Source of the DNA: Parietaria judaica | Taxonomy: Eukaryota > Streptophyta > Magnoliopsida > Rosales > Urticaceae | Assembly (NCBI GenBank): GCA_954871525.1 | Contig: OX940865.1 | Span: 4,216,001-4,280,000 of the forward strand | Reading direction: 5' to 3' | Length of the DNA stretch: 64,000 bases | Notes under the pieces: model-generated | Told to the model about the DNA's origin: nothing | What the model saw: the letters and a program-made list of their open reading frames with translations, nothing else | The model's database searches: none | In this document: positions 12,046 through 23,050 of the stretch, one piece after another | Layout: every line of letters starts with the position of its first letter | Numbering within the stretch: the first letter of the stretch is position 1 | Position numbers and translations under genes: made by a program

Positions 12046-12294
12046 CAATGGAAATTATTCAAATTGGTTATTAAATCCCCAAATTTGTGCATAATTAATT
12101 AATCTTGATTTGTGTTGATTTTTTTTTATTAATTACAAAAATTATAATTAAAATGATTAATTAAAGGGTATTACAGGAATACAAATGTTATTAAAATGCC
12201 ACCTCATGTTAATTGACTAGTTTACAAAATTAACCAAAGTTTTGCTATTTTGCTAATCCTATGTTTCAATTTGGCTATTTGGAGCAATTTCTCG
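11007..12294. mobile_element. Pack-MULE-like element, copy 1
   Basis: 1288 bp with long, imperfect AT-rich terminal inverted repeats; both arms carry GTTTACAAAATTAACCAAA-like text, read inward. It is flanked by a 9-bp direct repeat ATAAAATAA (10998-11006 and 12295-12303), the TSD length of Mutator-like elements. Its arms match those of the element at 16266-17555 in the opposite orientation, but the GC-rich interior (11490-12000) is different DNA. That is the signature of gene-fragment capture. A (GA)n tract lies at 12001-12043. The flank is A-rich, so this TSD alone would be weak; the second copy with its own perfect 9-bp TSD makes it convincing. Confidence 0.8.
11490..11995 (-). pseudogene. 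Captured host gene fragment inside Pack-MULE copy 1 (unrecognised)
   Basis: A GC-rich insert with protein-like codon use on the minus strand. A first exon-like block (about 11995-11850) contains SNELHARLQEMPARSLPGEV and ends at a plausible donor GGAG|GTTAGA. A second (about 11785-11490) contains LQPDSELVGFYGDLASDSDD and then an acidic GEDEEGSAEG and a Pro-rich stretch. A retained intron between them implies capture from genomic DNA, not cDNA. I do not recognise the parent gene. No full-length product is expected. Confidence 0.5.
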
Positions 12295-12303
12295 ATAAAA
12301 TAA

Positions 12304-13637
12304 AATCAACAGGCATTCTAGAGAAATAAAGTTCCCAATATTATTGTTTTATAGACATTAGACACTATGTAGCGTTTGGAGGCGTTTTGTATTTTCATTT
12401 TGTGTTTGCATTTTTAATTTTCTAAAATAGCTTTATAAAAACATTTTGAAAATGTGATTGATTACTGTTTTGTTTCACTGTTTTTTTTAAATGAAAAATA
12501 AAACAGTGTTTGGTTAAGTTTTTGTAAATTAATTTTAAAATTAAATTAAGTAATGTCTTATTGACCAAGTTTACTATTGATTAATTACCAAGATCCAAAG
12601 GAGAGGACCTATATGTATATATTACTATATCAACATAACCAAATAGGGTCAAAATTATATATAACCTAAGATTATGCCATTAGAAAATACTAACACAAGT
12701 TTACGCAAAAACTTATCTGTACAATAATTTATATATAATAATGTAAAATATCACATATCATAATTAATTTTGAAAGAAAGAAAAAAGATAGTATAAATCA
12801 AGAAGAAATAAGCACTAAAAATATTATTAGAAAAATATAATTTAATTGAGGAGAGAGAGTATTAAATGAGGTGAGAGTTCAAGAAAGAAAATGAAAACAT
12901 CAAAAAGATGTTTTTATTTTCATGTGTAAAGTCAATAAAATGAAAAGTTATTTTGAGAAAATATTTTGCGAAAAATATAACTAATCATGTTTTTAATAGA
13001 ATATTCTAGGTATCTTTTTTTCAAAGGGTAAAAATGTTTTGCCAAAACGCTTCCATTTAAATAGTGATATTATTATATTAGTACCATGTTTCTTGGTCTC
13101 TTCCAATGACGTTAGGTACCTTTTGAAGATCCTAAGTATATACCCCATCAAACAACTTAGCATAAACTAACAAATTAAAAATCTTAGTATTTCGTCACAC
13201 TAATAATATCCAAAAAGAAAATCACAAATGGCATTTTCATATTTCCTTCCATGAATCGTATGTACATACCTCACAATTACACTAGACAAAATCCATACAT
13301 TAATTAATTCTTTAAAATTCCCAATTGCCCATTTTGTGCTTCTCATGCTCTATTCAACTATGATTTTGCGTGCGGTTAACATAAAGAAAAATATTAAAAT
13401 TTTATCTTATTAGGGTTTTTCACTTATACCTTCATTTTGTTGGGTTTGTTGGTGTTCTGCAAATGATTCAACGTGATTTGTTAGGTTTTGTTTGTTGCAT
13501 TATCGAAACCAACTTATTTGAAATAATTGTTTAGTTTTTATAAGCAATATCATGGCTTATATTATACGGTAGGGTGTCAGAATAGTGGAGGCTTGCAAGT
13601 GTTTCCGGGTAGTGAGCACTGAGCAATAAGATTTTAT
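12304..13637. other. AT-rich intergenic DNA with a possible degenerate MITE
   Basis: No gene seen. CACTATGTAGCGTTTGGAGG near 12364 and the reverse complement of AAAACGCTTCCATTTAAATA near 13050 resemble the ends of an about 700-bp foldback or MITE (shared CACTAT and GCGTTTTG). No convincing target-site duplication is visible, so this is only a suggestion. Confidence 0.35.
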
Positions 13638-13735
13638 GTGATAGATAGCAAAAGCTTAAGTGATAATTTCACACCATTTTAAAGTGAAAATTGTGGGTTC
13701 GATTCCCACTGCAACAATGTTACCTTAAAAAAAAT
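13638..13735 (+). repeat. tRNA-derived SINE-like sequence
   Basis: GATAGATAGCAAAAGCTTAA resembles a pol III A box. About 45 bp downstream comes GTGGGTTCGATTCCCAC, a near-perfect B box (GGTTCGATTCC), followed by an A-rich tail (13728-13735). This A-box/B-box/A-tail order is typical of plant tRNA-derived SINEs. It is not a folded tRNA gene: the acceptor and anticodon stems do not pair. Confidence 0.5.
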
Positions 13736-15385
13736 TGTCTTAAGATCAAATGGATGTGTTTTAGCCTTTAGATTGTTCAGAAGTCACTTTTTAGTGTGTC
13801 GTAATATATTCAAAAAGTTAATTTATAATAGCGAGAACTTAGTTTTCAACGTAGAGATTTTTCACTATTCATAAAGCTGGAGTCCTAAGTCTCAAAGAAT
13901 TTCTCTCCTGAACCAATGCTAAAATTGATTGTTGTTGGTTTGAGCCTGAATCTCTAAGTTTTTATTAATAGTCTTATTGGCACCACTACCAAAAACATCG
14001 ATTTGTAAAATTTTCTTTATATTTTCTAACAAATTTTGTGCCATTCAACAATATTATTCTATAAGCTATTTTTTTTAATAGTGTATCTACTTTAATTTAT
14101 TATTTCTCATTCCTAAGTCAACCAAAAAAACCAAAAAATACTTTTGGAATTTGGAATATGCCACATGTGAGATTATTTAAAATAAACACCAATGATCAAT
14201 TGGCAAATCATTTGAGAAATTGTTTGCGTAACTCGTGGACTTTAAGTGTCCTATCCAATATTTAAATCTCCACACACACAAACATATATATAAATAAAAG
14301 TATTTGCATTATAAATACCCAGTTTTATACTAGGTACATCGGCTTATTTCATTTTTTTTACAACGACAATAGAACTCATATACTACTAAAACAGTGTTTA
14401 ATTCCAATTTTGTTGAATGACCATGAAGATTTTTTTACACGAGGAACACGTGTTCATCTTCAGTTAAACCCTGAAATCAAAATTATTCAATTTCTTTTAT
14501 CAAATTTGAAATGGTCTCTTACTTTATAGAAGTTAATTCGACATGAAAATAATTGGACTACAACACCGTTTTGGGACATTTAAATATGATTATCGTCAAA
14601 ATTAGAGATTAAAAATATATTGACACGCTTGATACAAAATTTGTACTTATGCCACAAATATACCCTTCTTAAATTAGTCTACATCAGTTGCTCAATTTAT
14701 GTCCGCCGAACTTTGGCAGCTTAATAATCTTCAACTATGAAGAAAATAAAAAAAAATAGATGCCATGAATGGCAATATTAATGCTAACTTTTTGTTCGTA
14801 ATTGACAATCTAAAAGCAATTTTTTATTTAAAGAATACAAATCTTAGGTTTAAAAAATGGATTAGATTATTAATTTGCCTTAAACTACTGCAATTTGCTT
14901 ATGTAATGTAAGCTTCTTGATAATTTTTTATTATTTACTTTAGCTGTTTCAGCAACACGTCAAGCTTCTTTTTTAATTAGTCATGCTCGAGAAAAGATAA
15001 TGTATTTAATTTAAAGATGTATATTGAAATAATCCCATCATTGACGAGTTAAATGCTAAAAGAAATATCATGTGTCGATACTTTATTATTATAGGACATA
15101 GATGTGAAAATAGTGATTATTTATATTTGTTCGCAGAAAATAATGTAATTAGTTTGCAGTAATATTAATATTATTTTATAAGATGCCCACTAAATATATG
15201 AGTCTTTGACGTAGATATTATTCCTTCGTATAAACAGTTGGTAGATGTTGACCTTAAATTGGTTGATACACCATTAAATCAATTGTTATCCAATTAAATT
15301 ATTTAGGGAAAATTATTAATGATAATGATAATTTAATAATAAAATAGTGGTACGGTAAAAAAACATATCATCAATCACGGGACGA
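13736..15385. other. AT-rich intergenic DNA, no gene seen
   Basis: Low-GC sequence without ORFs over 60 codons or recognisable element ends. The last five bases, GACGA (15381-15385), are the TSD of the solo LTR that follows. Confidence 0.6.
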
Positions 15386-15888
15386 TGTTGAGGTACGATT
15401 TCATCTACGACAACTTGCGTCCGTACGACGAAATCTATCTATGTCGTTCACTACATTGGGCTACAATTGCAAAAGTCCAACACCAGAACAAGCCCAACTA
15501 ACCAAGTCAAAGTGAGTCGTAGAAGGAGTGAAGTCAACAAGTCAAAGGGAGGCACACGACGAAAGTATGCGACGAGATTCTTCACCAGCGAGGAAGCATG
15601 CTTTTCCTGACTTTGTCGATCAAACCTCACCGGCAAAGTCCATCGCTAATACAAAGGAAAACAACAGGCCAAATCAGCAATGACACACAATCTCGTGACG
15701 AGGCCAAGATACAGACGACGAAGATGGAGATAGGCTTGGAGCAAACAGCACAGCGCAAGCGACGCTCCAAGATATTGACGACGACGATTACGCCCACAAT
15801 TACAGCTTTGCCATTATGACAATTATGATGTAATCAAACGCATTTGTACCAATCCATTTATGGGGACTGATTCGAATTATTAGGTTCT

Positions 15889-15898
15889 CTATAAATAG
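15889..15898 (+). promoter_or_regulatory. TATA box of solo Gypsy LTR
   Basis: CTATAAATAG sits at the position equivalent to 43940-43949 and 58091-58100 in the related LTRs. The hAT insertion lies about 50 bp downstream, so it should disrupt the transcribed R/U5 part. Confidence 0.6.
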
Positions 15899-16265
15899 AT
15901 GGCTAAAACCCATGTACAAGGGATCATAATTTTCACCATCAAAATCAGGGGCGAACCCAGCCATGTGTTGGGGGTGGCTAATGTCACCCCGGATTCTCCG
16001 GCGGAAAAAATTACAGTATATATGTGCAACTAAATTTTTAGTTTTTGTATTAATATATAAAATGCCCCTAACAGAATCGTTAATTAACTTTGGTAAGGTG
16101 GAAGGAACAAATTTTATATCACGATAGGGTTGTGTTCGAGCCCTGCCACTAACAACTTTTCTTTTTCTTAGCAACTACACATACACGTAATTATTTTCTA
16201 AGTTGTGAATTTCTTTATATATTGTGTATATAATTATAAACAATGCTGTTAGAGAAATTAAAGTA

Positions 16266-17555
16266 GAGAAATTGCTCTAAATAGCAGATTGAACATGAGT
16301 TTAGCAAAATAGCCAAAGTTTGGTTAATTTTGTAAACTAGCCAATTAACATGAGGTGGCATATTAATAACAATTTTTATTCCTAAAATACCCTTTAATTA
16401 ATCATTTTAGATTAATATTTTCGTAATTAATTAAAATGGTAATTAAACTTACCAGCACAAATCAAGGTATGATTAATTGTGCACAAATTTTAGAATTTAA
16501 TTACAAATCTTGAATCATCTCTCTCTCTTTCTCTCTCTCTCTCTCTTTCTCGATCATGTTCTCTTCTTCTATCTTTAAACCATAACTAGAGCTTCTCTCC
16601 TCCGAGCTTTTTGTCGGCCATGGAGGACGGCGCGGAGGCGAAGCACGCCGTCCCGGTCATCATCGATGGCGTTCACCGGCGAGGCGACAGCGGTGCGACG
16701 CACGGAACCCCGACATGCTTGCCGCAGAGCGCGAGGTTCTCGGCGAACGACGAGGCGTTCAAGCGGACCAGCGGCGAGGTCACCGGAATCTCACCGGAAA
16801 GCGGTTGTCGTGCAGCTCGAGGAAATAGAGGCGGCGGAGATTGAGAATCTCCGGCGGAATCCCGGACGAGATGCGATTTTGTGCCAGATTGACGACCTTG
16901 AGGCGGTGAAGCTCGGAGAGCGTGGCCGGAAACTCGGAGCCTCTTCTCCGGGATGAACGAGGTCGGCAACTGCGCCGGCGCGGCAGCTAAGGTTTCGTCA
17001 ATGGCCGTGGTCGCTGCGCCTGAAGTCGCCCTCATTATTCCACGTTTATTTTGTATTTAAATTTTAATAAGAATAAAGTGTTTATTCGTGTTAATTTTTG
17101 TGTTTATTTGTGTATCAAAGTATTTATTCGTGTTAATTTTTGTGTTTATTTGTGTATCAAAGTGTTTATTCGTGTTAATTTTGTGTTTATTTGTGTATTA
17201 AAGTGTTGATTTACGTTAATTCGTTGTTGATTTACGTTAATTCGCGTCTTTAATTTGTTGATATTTTTTTAAAAAAATAAATCCGAAAATTATATAAATG
17301 TTTTGAATTTAAAATTTGAATTATATTAAAAAAAGGGTTTGGTTTTGGTTGTTACCATATTTATAGCTATTTCAATTAATAGCAATATTTTCAATTAATG
17401 AAATTAAATGAATTTTCAAATTTTATTAAATCATGAGGGTAATAAGGTAATTGGAATTCTATTTAAATGGTTAATTGGCTAGTTTACAAAATTAACCAAA
17501 GTTTGGCTATTTTGCTAAACACACTTTCAGATTTGGCTATTTATCTAAAGCGCCC
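16266..17555. mobile_element. Pack-MULE-like element, copy 2, nested in hAT
   Basis: 1290 bp with a perfect 9-bp TSD, ATTAAAGTA (16257-16265 and 17556-17564). It starts GAGAAATTGCTCTAAATAGC and ends ..TATCTAAAGCGCCC. Arms pair with each other and with copy 1 (11007-12294) in reverse orientation. A (TC)n tract at 16518-16550 leads into a GC-rich captured block (16611-17035). Short repeats of GTGTTTATTCGTGTTAATTT lie at 17076-17225, with a counterpart at 11310-11420 in copy 1. Confidence 0.88.
16673..17035 (-). pseudogene. Captured leucine-rich-repeat receptor fragment inside Pack-MULE copy 2
   Basis: The minus strand encodes leucine-rich-repeat text of the plant LRR receptor type. One frame gives [20 protein letters not shown] then [20 protein letters not shown]. 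After a frameshift near 16800 the adjoining frame gives [20 protein letters not shown] then LALCGKHVGVPC. The last part matches the conserved end of an LRR domain (..NxxLCGxPL..C) just before the juxtamembrane region. The kinase and the N-terminal repeats are absent. It lies antisense to the element's (TC)n leader. The fragment cannot encode a working receptor. Confidence 0.72.
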
Positions 17556-18042
17556 ATTAAAGTATATATGTAACATGGTTTTTTTTTTTTTTTACGTAAA
17601 TTATTTGAATTAATTGGATACTTAATTTATCAAAATATTAATAAAAATTTATTTTTAAAAACTAACATTCATATAAAAATTGCTAAAATTAATAAGAATT
17701 AGTATTTTTCTTGCTACGTGATAATAAAATAACTATTAATTTAAGAGTACTAATAAAAGATTCTCTTTGATCGCTACATTATAAAAATACTACGATATAT
17801 AATTTAATTCAATTTGTTTATCGTCACCCTTGACTCAAAATCCTGGGTCCGCCCCTGATCAAAATATACAAGGCTTCGACATTGAAGCCCATTGCAAATC
17901 ATCCGATTCATCTCTAAACATTATATCTTTCAATGTGATCTAGTTTTAACGGAAAGACCTGAATTTTGAGGTAAACTAGAAACAAATTACACTAATTGTA
18001 ATTTCGTGATTGGGGAGGTAATTTCTCCACCTCAACAGACGA

Positions 18043-18348
18043 CATGTGGTAGCACTTTTTAAAAGTATTTGTAGAATCCTTGGCTTTCGTAAGGAGCTAG
18101 GTCGAGATCTTTTGTGAAATAAACAAGTAAAAGCAAGAAGTAAAATGACTTTTTTAATCGAAGTTCACCTTTAATTCGCTATATGGGTATACTTTCTATC
18201 CTCTATTAATGATCCTAATGCAATTAAATCAAGTACAAAGAATTGACAATTACGAGAGTAATAGTTTGTATTCGAGGGTGTATTCTCTTCTTTAATGTCG
18301 TGAAACTAAAAGAGAGTTTAGTTTTGATACTTTTCTTTTTTAATAATA
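18043..18348. other. Intergenic DNA, no gene seen
   Basis: AT-rich sequence between the solo LTR and the MITE at 18349. No supported feature. Confidence 0.5.
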
Positions 18349-18717
18349 GGTGCGTTTGGCATAGCTTATTAAGGCCCGTTTTTGTTTTTAAAATAAACTT
18401 AACCGCTTTTCAGGTGTTTGGCAAAATTGTTTTTCCAAAAAACCAAAAATCGATTTAAAATTTTTGTACACGAATCGTAAAAGCTAGAATTCGTAGCTTT
18501 TGGTTTTTTCTAAAAAGAAAAATACGGTTTTAGTCTATTTTAGTCTTTTAAGCCTAAATAATTTTTTTAACAAACGCTAAATTAGTTTTTGTTACCAGCA
18601 ACAACTGTTCTATAAACAATTTACCAAACACCTGTCAGTTTTTTTCAAAAACAATTAGTTTTTCAAACTAAAACTAAAAACAATTTTTGTAAAAATTAAG
18701 CTATGCCAAACGAGCCC
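18349..18717. mobile_element. MITE with GGCATAGCTTA inverted termini
   Basis: 369 bp with ends GGTGCGTTTGGCATAGCTTA and (reverse complement of the right end) GGGCTCGTTTGGCATAGCTT. The interior is AT-rich with many AAAACCAAAAA-like runs and further self-complementarity. No coding capacity. The TSD is unclear, so the superfamily (hAT or Mutator-like) is not assigned. Confidence 0.65.
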
Positions 18718-19985
18718 AATATCTTTCCAAAAAGCACCACAAGTCCTTCTATTTCAGTTGATATTGATTCTAATTAATCAATTAAGGTACTAAATTCCGT
18801 ATTAATATGAGCACTTTAATATTGTGTTTGACGAGCTGATTACTTCAAGTTATCTATAGGTCTTCACTCTCCTTGGATGGCCTTGGGTTGTACGTAATTG
18901 TTACGTAAGATGTTCCATGCGATCGACTTCATTGGGGTTTTGTTAATTATACAGAAATAAACGATTCATCATATATGAATAACAAAGTTGTATGTCAAAA
19001 TATAGTTATCGAAATAATTAAAAACTTTTTCATGATATTTACGTTTGACTAATCGTAATCTAACATTTCAAAAATGCTTGATCTTGATAAAGAGTATATC
19101 ACAAAACAAGCAAACTTGTGTATATTAACAAGTTGAAAGAGTTAGATAATCTAATTTAACACACACACAAAAGTTGTAATGTTTGTCTCTTAGTTATTTA
19201 AGTATCAAAAACAAAACCAAATGGACATCAAACTTTTAATAGTGGTTTCGAGTATTCTTGTTAACCTAATTCAATATTCTTGACTTCTTGTGACATAATA
19301 CTTTAAAAACTCAATACATATGTGACGACGTATTTATGTTTTCTAGAAGGTAGAGTATATATCGATTATTTATGTTTAAGGGTATATATTTACTCTTTAA
19401 AAAAAAAAATAGAGACCATTTAAAAAAAATATCATTAAAATTCTAATAGTGAATACAGACTACAGAGTAATCGGAATAATATTATTAAAATATTATTACT
19501 CTTTTTTTGGTTTTTGGTTTTTATTATTTTTATAAAATAAATATAGTTAAGGAGTAATCGGAATTACGGTTCCTCCTGTATTTTCACCAAACGAGTGTTG
19601 CAAAGGTAAGTACCTTGATCAGTTAATCTTAATACTTCTAGGCTAAATTTGTGTCCGTTCACATAGAGACAAACATTTATTTTATTTTTTTCAGCAAAAG
19701 AGCAATTAATTCAATAAAATGATGAAAATATGTCAAAGTGTTTTATACATTCATGAAAAATATTATCGCCACATATTACGACCATCAATAGAATATTCCA
19801 CTATTATTTTTCATGCTGTTTTAATCAGCGCATGCGCCAATTGGTGACACAAGACAATTTAATGATAAATAAAAGAGCTAGAATTAAAAAATTGAGTGAT
19901 TCAATGAAATGGTCTACTCCATGAATACATCACAAAATCATACTTTATTGCATTTTTTATGTTTACCAATAATTCATTTGATATG
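18718..19985. other. AT-rich intergenic DNA, no gene seen
   Basis: No ORF over 60 codons and no element boundary that I can support. The sequence TTTTTGGTTTTTGGTTTTTA near 19503 is simple repeat. Confidence 0.6.
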
Positions 19986-20682
19986 TGTTGGGTATATTTT
20001 TATAAATGATGATATAAGAGAAACAAAATAACAAAAAAAACAGTAGCGAAGAGATTTGATGATATTTATTGGAAGAATCTTGGATTGACGAGCACCGGCT
20101 TGTCGCTTTGAACCGGAAAAAGTGTTCTTGATATCTGTAAAAAGAGGAAACCGTTAGCAATTCCCGAGACGCGTTGGACGCTCGTTAGGCGATAGCTTCC
20201 CAGGATATAACGGGATAACCGAGAACTCCGTAGCACTTCAAAGTTCACCGGCGAATTGAAACTTCTTGAACTCTGTTACCGAAAGACTCACGACAAGAAA
20301 ACATTGGGAAGCATAAAAGATCAAATCTGCGGAGTGAAAAATCGAGAAGTAGATTCTAGTATCTAGAGAGTTTCCGAAAAGTATTTTGCAAACGGTGTAT
20401 CGAAAGGGTTCGTGGTCACCGCCAATTTATAGTAGCGGGATGGAAACATTGAATTGATTTCTAATCAATTATATAAGTGCTAATAATAAATTGCAATTAA
20501 TCCGTAACGTAATAAATTGAAGTCAATATTCATAATGGACATAATCAATATGATCATTTTACGTAACGTTCAAACGTCGGAACATATCCCGGTAATTGGA
20601 TAGAGCGTTCGTCTCGAGTATTCGACATTTGGACCGACTCGACGCTATCTTAATTTTATTTAACTGCAATTATTTTCCAACA
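19986..20682 (-). repeat. Copia-type 3' LTR (truncated element, minus strand)
   Basis: 697 bp, TGTTGGGTATATTTTTATAA...ATTATTTTCCAACA. Directly to the right, the minus strand reads GCATTGGACACAT, the junction usually seen just before the 3' LTR of plant Copia elements, so the element reads on the minus strand. On that strand an AT-rich promoter-like CTATAAATTGG lies near 20430. No matching second LTR or TSD is visible (ATATG versus ATGTG), so the rest of the element is lost or replaced by 20683-21760. Confidence 0.6.
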
Positions 20683-21759
20683 ATGTGTCCAATGCGTATT
20701 CTAAACTTATAAACTAACGAAAACATAAAGTGCGCAAATTAGAGTAACACACAAGGAAATAATTACGTTTCATTACTATTATATTAATGCACCAAATTCG
20801 ATTAACGTAGAAGTTGGTCCACAGTTTGAATCCAAAACCAGACCTTGCGGCCGCGTGGGCAGACGGGGTGGAGTCAATGAAGATTGACTAAGTCTCGGTA
20901 TAGTTGAAAGCGTATCGTCGCCTTCCGTGAGCAACGGGGATGCATTTCAATGTCCCTGGCGACGTGTAGTCGTCCGAGGGAAAAACCTACAAAAAAGTAA
21001 GTATGATGCCGCACCTCGTCACTTATAACAGGACATCCTACATATGTATCTCAAGGAGAATCAAGTCGTCACGTAGTTTATCGTTAGTAATAAATGGATA
21101 AATGACGAGGTGTCCATGACTAAATAGTGGAGTTACATTGGCCTGGTGGAGCTGATAATCTTCGGAATGAGAGGTCGCGTAGTATTTGATCTTGCGCGAG
21201 CTGGGATCTTTGTGATTCGCGATCTTCAGAGGTAGGTCGTCGGGTATTGGGTCCACGATGATGACTAATTCAAAGTTGTGGCGACGTTCGGAGAGAGATT
21301 AAACTATGATATGATCGTCGAGGAAGAATGCCTTGAACAAACATGAGCCTTGACGAGAACTATGACTGACAGTGGGTTCCCGATCCCCATAGACAGAGGG
21401 GAGGGCGAATTTTCTCTATGGTGGAGAGCTAATGTCGTCTTTCTAAACAGAGAAGCTATGAGGAAAAAATGTAGGAAATGACACCTCTATTTCTAGGGAA
21501 AAAGTGTAACTACTTTTCTACATTTTAAGGCATCTAAATGAAATATTCTCTTGGTCAAAGCCAAGGGAAATGCGCCACCTAGGGGGAGGACGTTGACGGG
21601 TCGCTTGCTCGGCGATGTAGCTTGTACGTTGTCACGGTGCTTTCCGAAGGCTTCACGATTTAGTAATTCGGATCCTATTGACGCCTTTAGATGAGTTTAT
21701 GTAAAAAAAAGAAAAAAGATAGAGAATTTCGTGGATAACATACAAAAATAATGAGGCTA
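20683..21759. other. Probable retroelement remnant, moderate GC, no gene recognised
   Basis: Follows the Copia LTR and may be its decayed internal region. Minus-strand ORF 21038-21256 (72 codons) is the longest and matches nothing I know. The block 20830-21000 is GC-rich, including a GCGGCCGC site. Confidence 0.35.
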
Positions 21760-22586
21760 ATCAATCGAGTTCGAAGTTCATAAGACAATGACTAGTTTCT
21801 ATTTTGTCTTCGTTATGCATCTGATGAAAGAAGTTTTGGATGTCACTAGCTTACTTTGTAAGATCCACGAAGACACTCTTACATAAGCTTAGAGATGAAG
21901 GATTTAGCGACTTAGTGGAAAATGTGAGATATTTTTGTGGAAAAGTCAATATAGTTGCACCCGATTTTAGTGCTCCTCATGGTATTAAAAAAAGGATGGC
22001 TCATCGTGATATAACAGTGGAGGAATATTACAGAATAGTTATTTTCTACACTATGATAGATTCTCAAATGGGAGAACTAGACTGTCGATTCAATGAGAGC
22101 ATCGTAGATATGCTTGTATTTGGTTCAGCTTTAGATCCTAAAGAGTTGCAACGATCGTTCAGAAAGAATGATATCATTAAATTTGTTCAGAATTTCTACC
22201 CAAAAGATTTCGGCCAAGATGATTTTGACGCATTGGGCCCCGAGCTTCATCAGTTTGATACACTCCAAAAATTGCCAGAGTTTGTAGCTTTGAAAACGAT
22301 TTCTGATCCTTGTGAATGGTTGAAAAGCACTAGATGATCAGATTACTACCCTGTATTGTACAGAGTGATAACTCTGATTCTTACTCTTCCGGTTTCCACT
22401 GCTTCAACCTAGCGTTCTTTTTCAAGAATGAAACTAGTCAAGACAACACTTTGAAACAAGATGGAGGATGATTTCTTGTCGGACTATTTGGTCGTGAACG
22501 TTGAGAGAGAGATTGCTGAGAAGTTTAGTATCGATTCAATTATAGAAGATTTCCGTAATATGAAATCAAGACGTTCTTTATTTTGA
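21760..22586 (+). pseudogene. hAT transposase pseudogene (zf-MYM type 1-like)
   Basis: A second, independent hAT transposase relic. Upstream text TSFYFVFVMHLMKEVLDVTS (about 21790-21850) is in a different frame from the main segment (from 21840), so there is a frameshift or deletion near 21850. The main segment contains STKTLLHKLRDEGF, YRIVIFYTMIDSQMGELDCR and SFRKNDIIKFVQNFYPKDFG, then in-frame stops at 22335 (TGA), near 22410 (TAG, inside the conserved dimerisation motif) and near 22455 (TGA). The frame otherwise continues to a final stop at 22584-22586. The visible sequence shows at least four disabling lesions. Compare 2-917, where the equivalent region is intact. Confidence 0.8.
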
Positions 22587-22690
22587 TGTAATAACGTGAT
22601 TTGAGACATTATTAATGAACGACTAATTTAATGGTCTTTGTTATTATTTAAAATCTATTGTATTGGTCTCTATTTATTGTCCGTGACATT

Positions 22691-22707
22691 TCCTGGGTCC
22701 GCCCCTG
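22691..22707 (+). repeat. hAT 3' terminal inverted repeat
   Basis: CTGGGTCCGCCCCTG ends the relic whose transposase ends at 22586. It is identical to the right end of the 15946-17857 element. The next 8 bases are GTTCGAAC. No left end or matching TSD was found, so the 5' half has been lost. Confidence 0.7.
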
Positions 22708-22984
22708 GTTCGAACGGTGTTGAGTCTTTTTTGGGTTGACCAAGGAATTTATGTAAAGGGAGTTTGGTGGGTCGGTCTTAGACCCAATGTATACCCACTA
22801 GTGACCCGAAGTATAACTCGGGCTCTTTCAAGAGAATAAGAAAAAAGACAATAAAAAGACAGAGAGAGACAACGTCTTCATTCTGGTATAAAATAATTTC
22901 ATTTATATGAAAATATTGTCTGATTCCCAATAATATTCTCAGAAACTTCGCTTTGAAGCTGCAGAGAGAGAGGATTGAATCCGC

Positions 22985-23050
22985 CATGGAAATAGTTTAT
23001 CACCCTCTTCCGCAACAGCTTGCTGCGTCCCTCCCTCCCATAGAATATTA
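22985..23050 (+). promoter_or_regulatory. Possible upstream ORF in leader of the U-box kinase gene
   Basis: An ATG at 22985 opens a 21-codon ORF ending TAG at 23048-23050, about 310 bp before the main start. A CCAAT box in reverse (ATTGG, about 23076) and a GA tract (23150-23156) lie nearby, so the true transcription start may be downstream of this uORF. It would matter only if the transcript begins upstream of it. Confidence 0.3.

Larger units (their letters stand above)
15946..17857. mobile_element. Non-autonomous hAT element containing a nested Pack-MULE
   Basis: Begins CAGGGGCGAACCCAG and ends CTGGGTCCGCCCCTG, terminal inverted repeats matching at 14 of 15 bases. It is flanked by a perfect 8-bp TSD, ATCAAAAT (15938-15945 and 17858-17865), the hAT hallmark. 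It codes for no transposase. Its 3' terminus is identical to that of the hAT relic ending at 22707, so a relative of that transposase may have mobilised it. Without the inner element and its TSD it is about 613 bp. The stretch at 16120-16145 carries a pol III B-box-like GTGTTCGAGCC. Confidence 0.9.
15386..18037. mobile_element. Solo Gypsy LTR interrupted by a hAT element
   Basis: Starts TGTTGAGGTACGATTTCATC and ends CCACCTCAACA. The flanking 5-bp repeat GACGA is perfect (15381-15385 and 18038-18042). Removing the 1912-bp hAT element and one 8-bp TSD copy leaves about 732 bp. The start resembles the LTRs at 43522 and 57573, and a TATA box CTATAAATAG lies at 15889-15898. No primer-binding site or polypurine tract flanks it, so it is a solo LTR produced by recombination between the two LTRs of a full element. 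Confidence 0.82.

Noticed and set aside
11552..12094. ORF of 180 codons on the + strand
   Set aside because: It is antisense to the protein-like captured fragment and ends in translated (GA)n repeats (RERERER).
13638..13735. A tRNA gene on the + strand
   Set aside because: Good B box, but no acceptor stem, anticodon arm or proper spacing; a SINE fits better.
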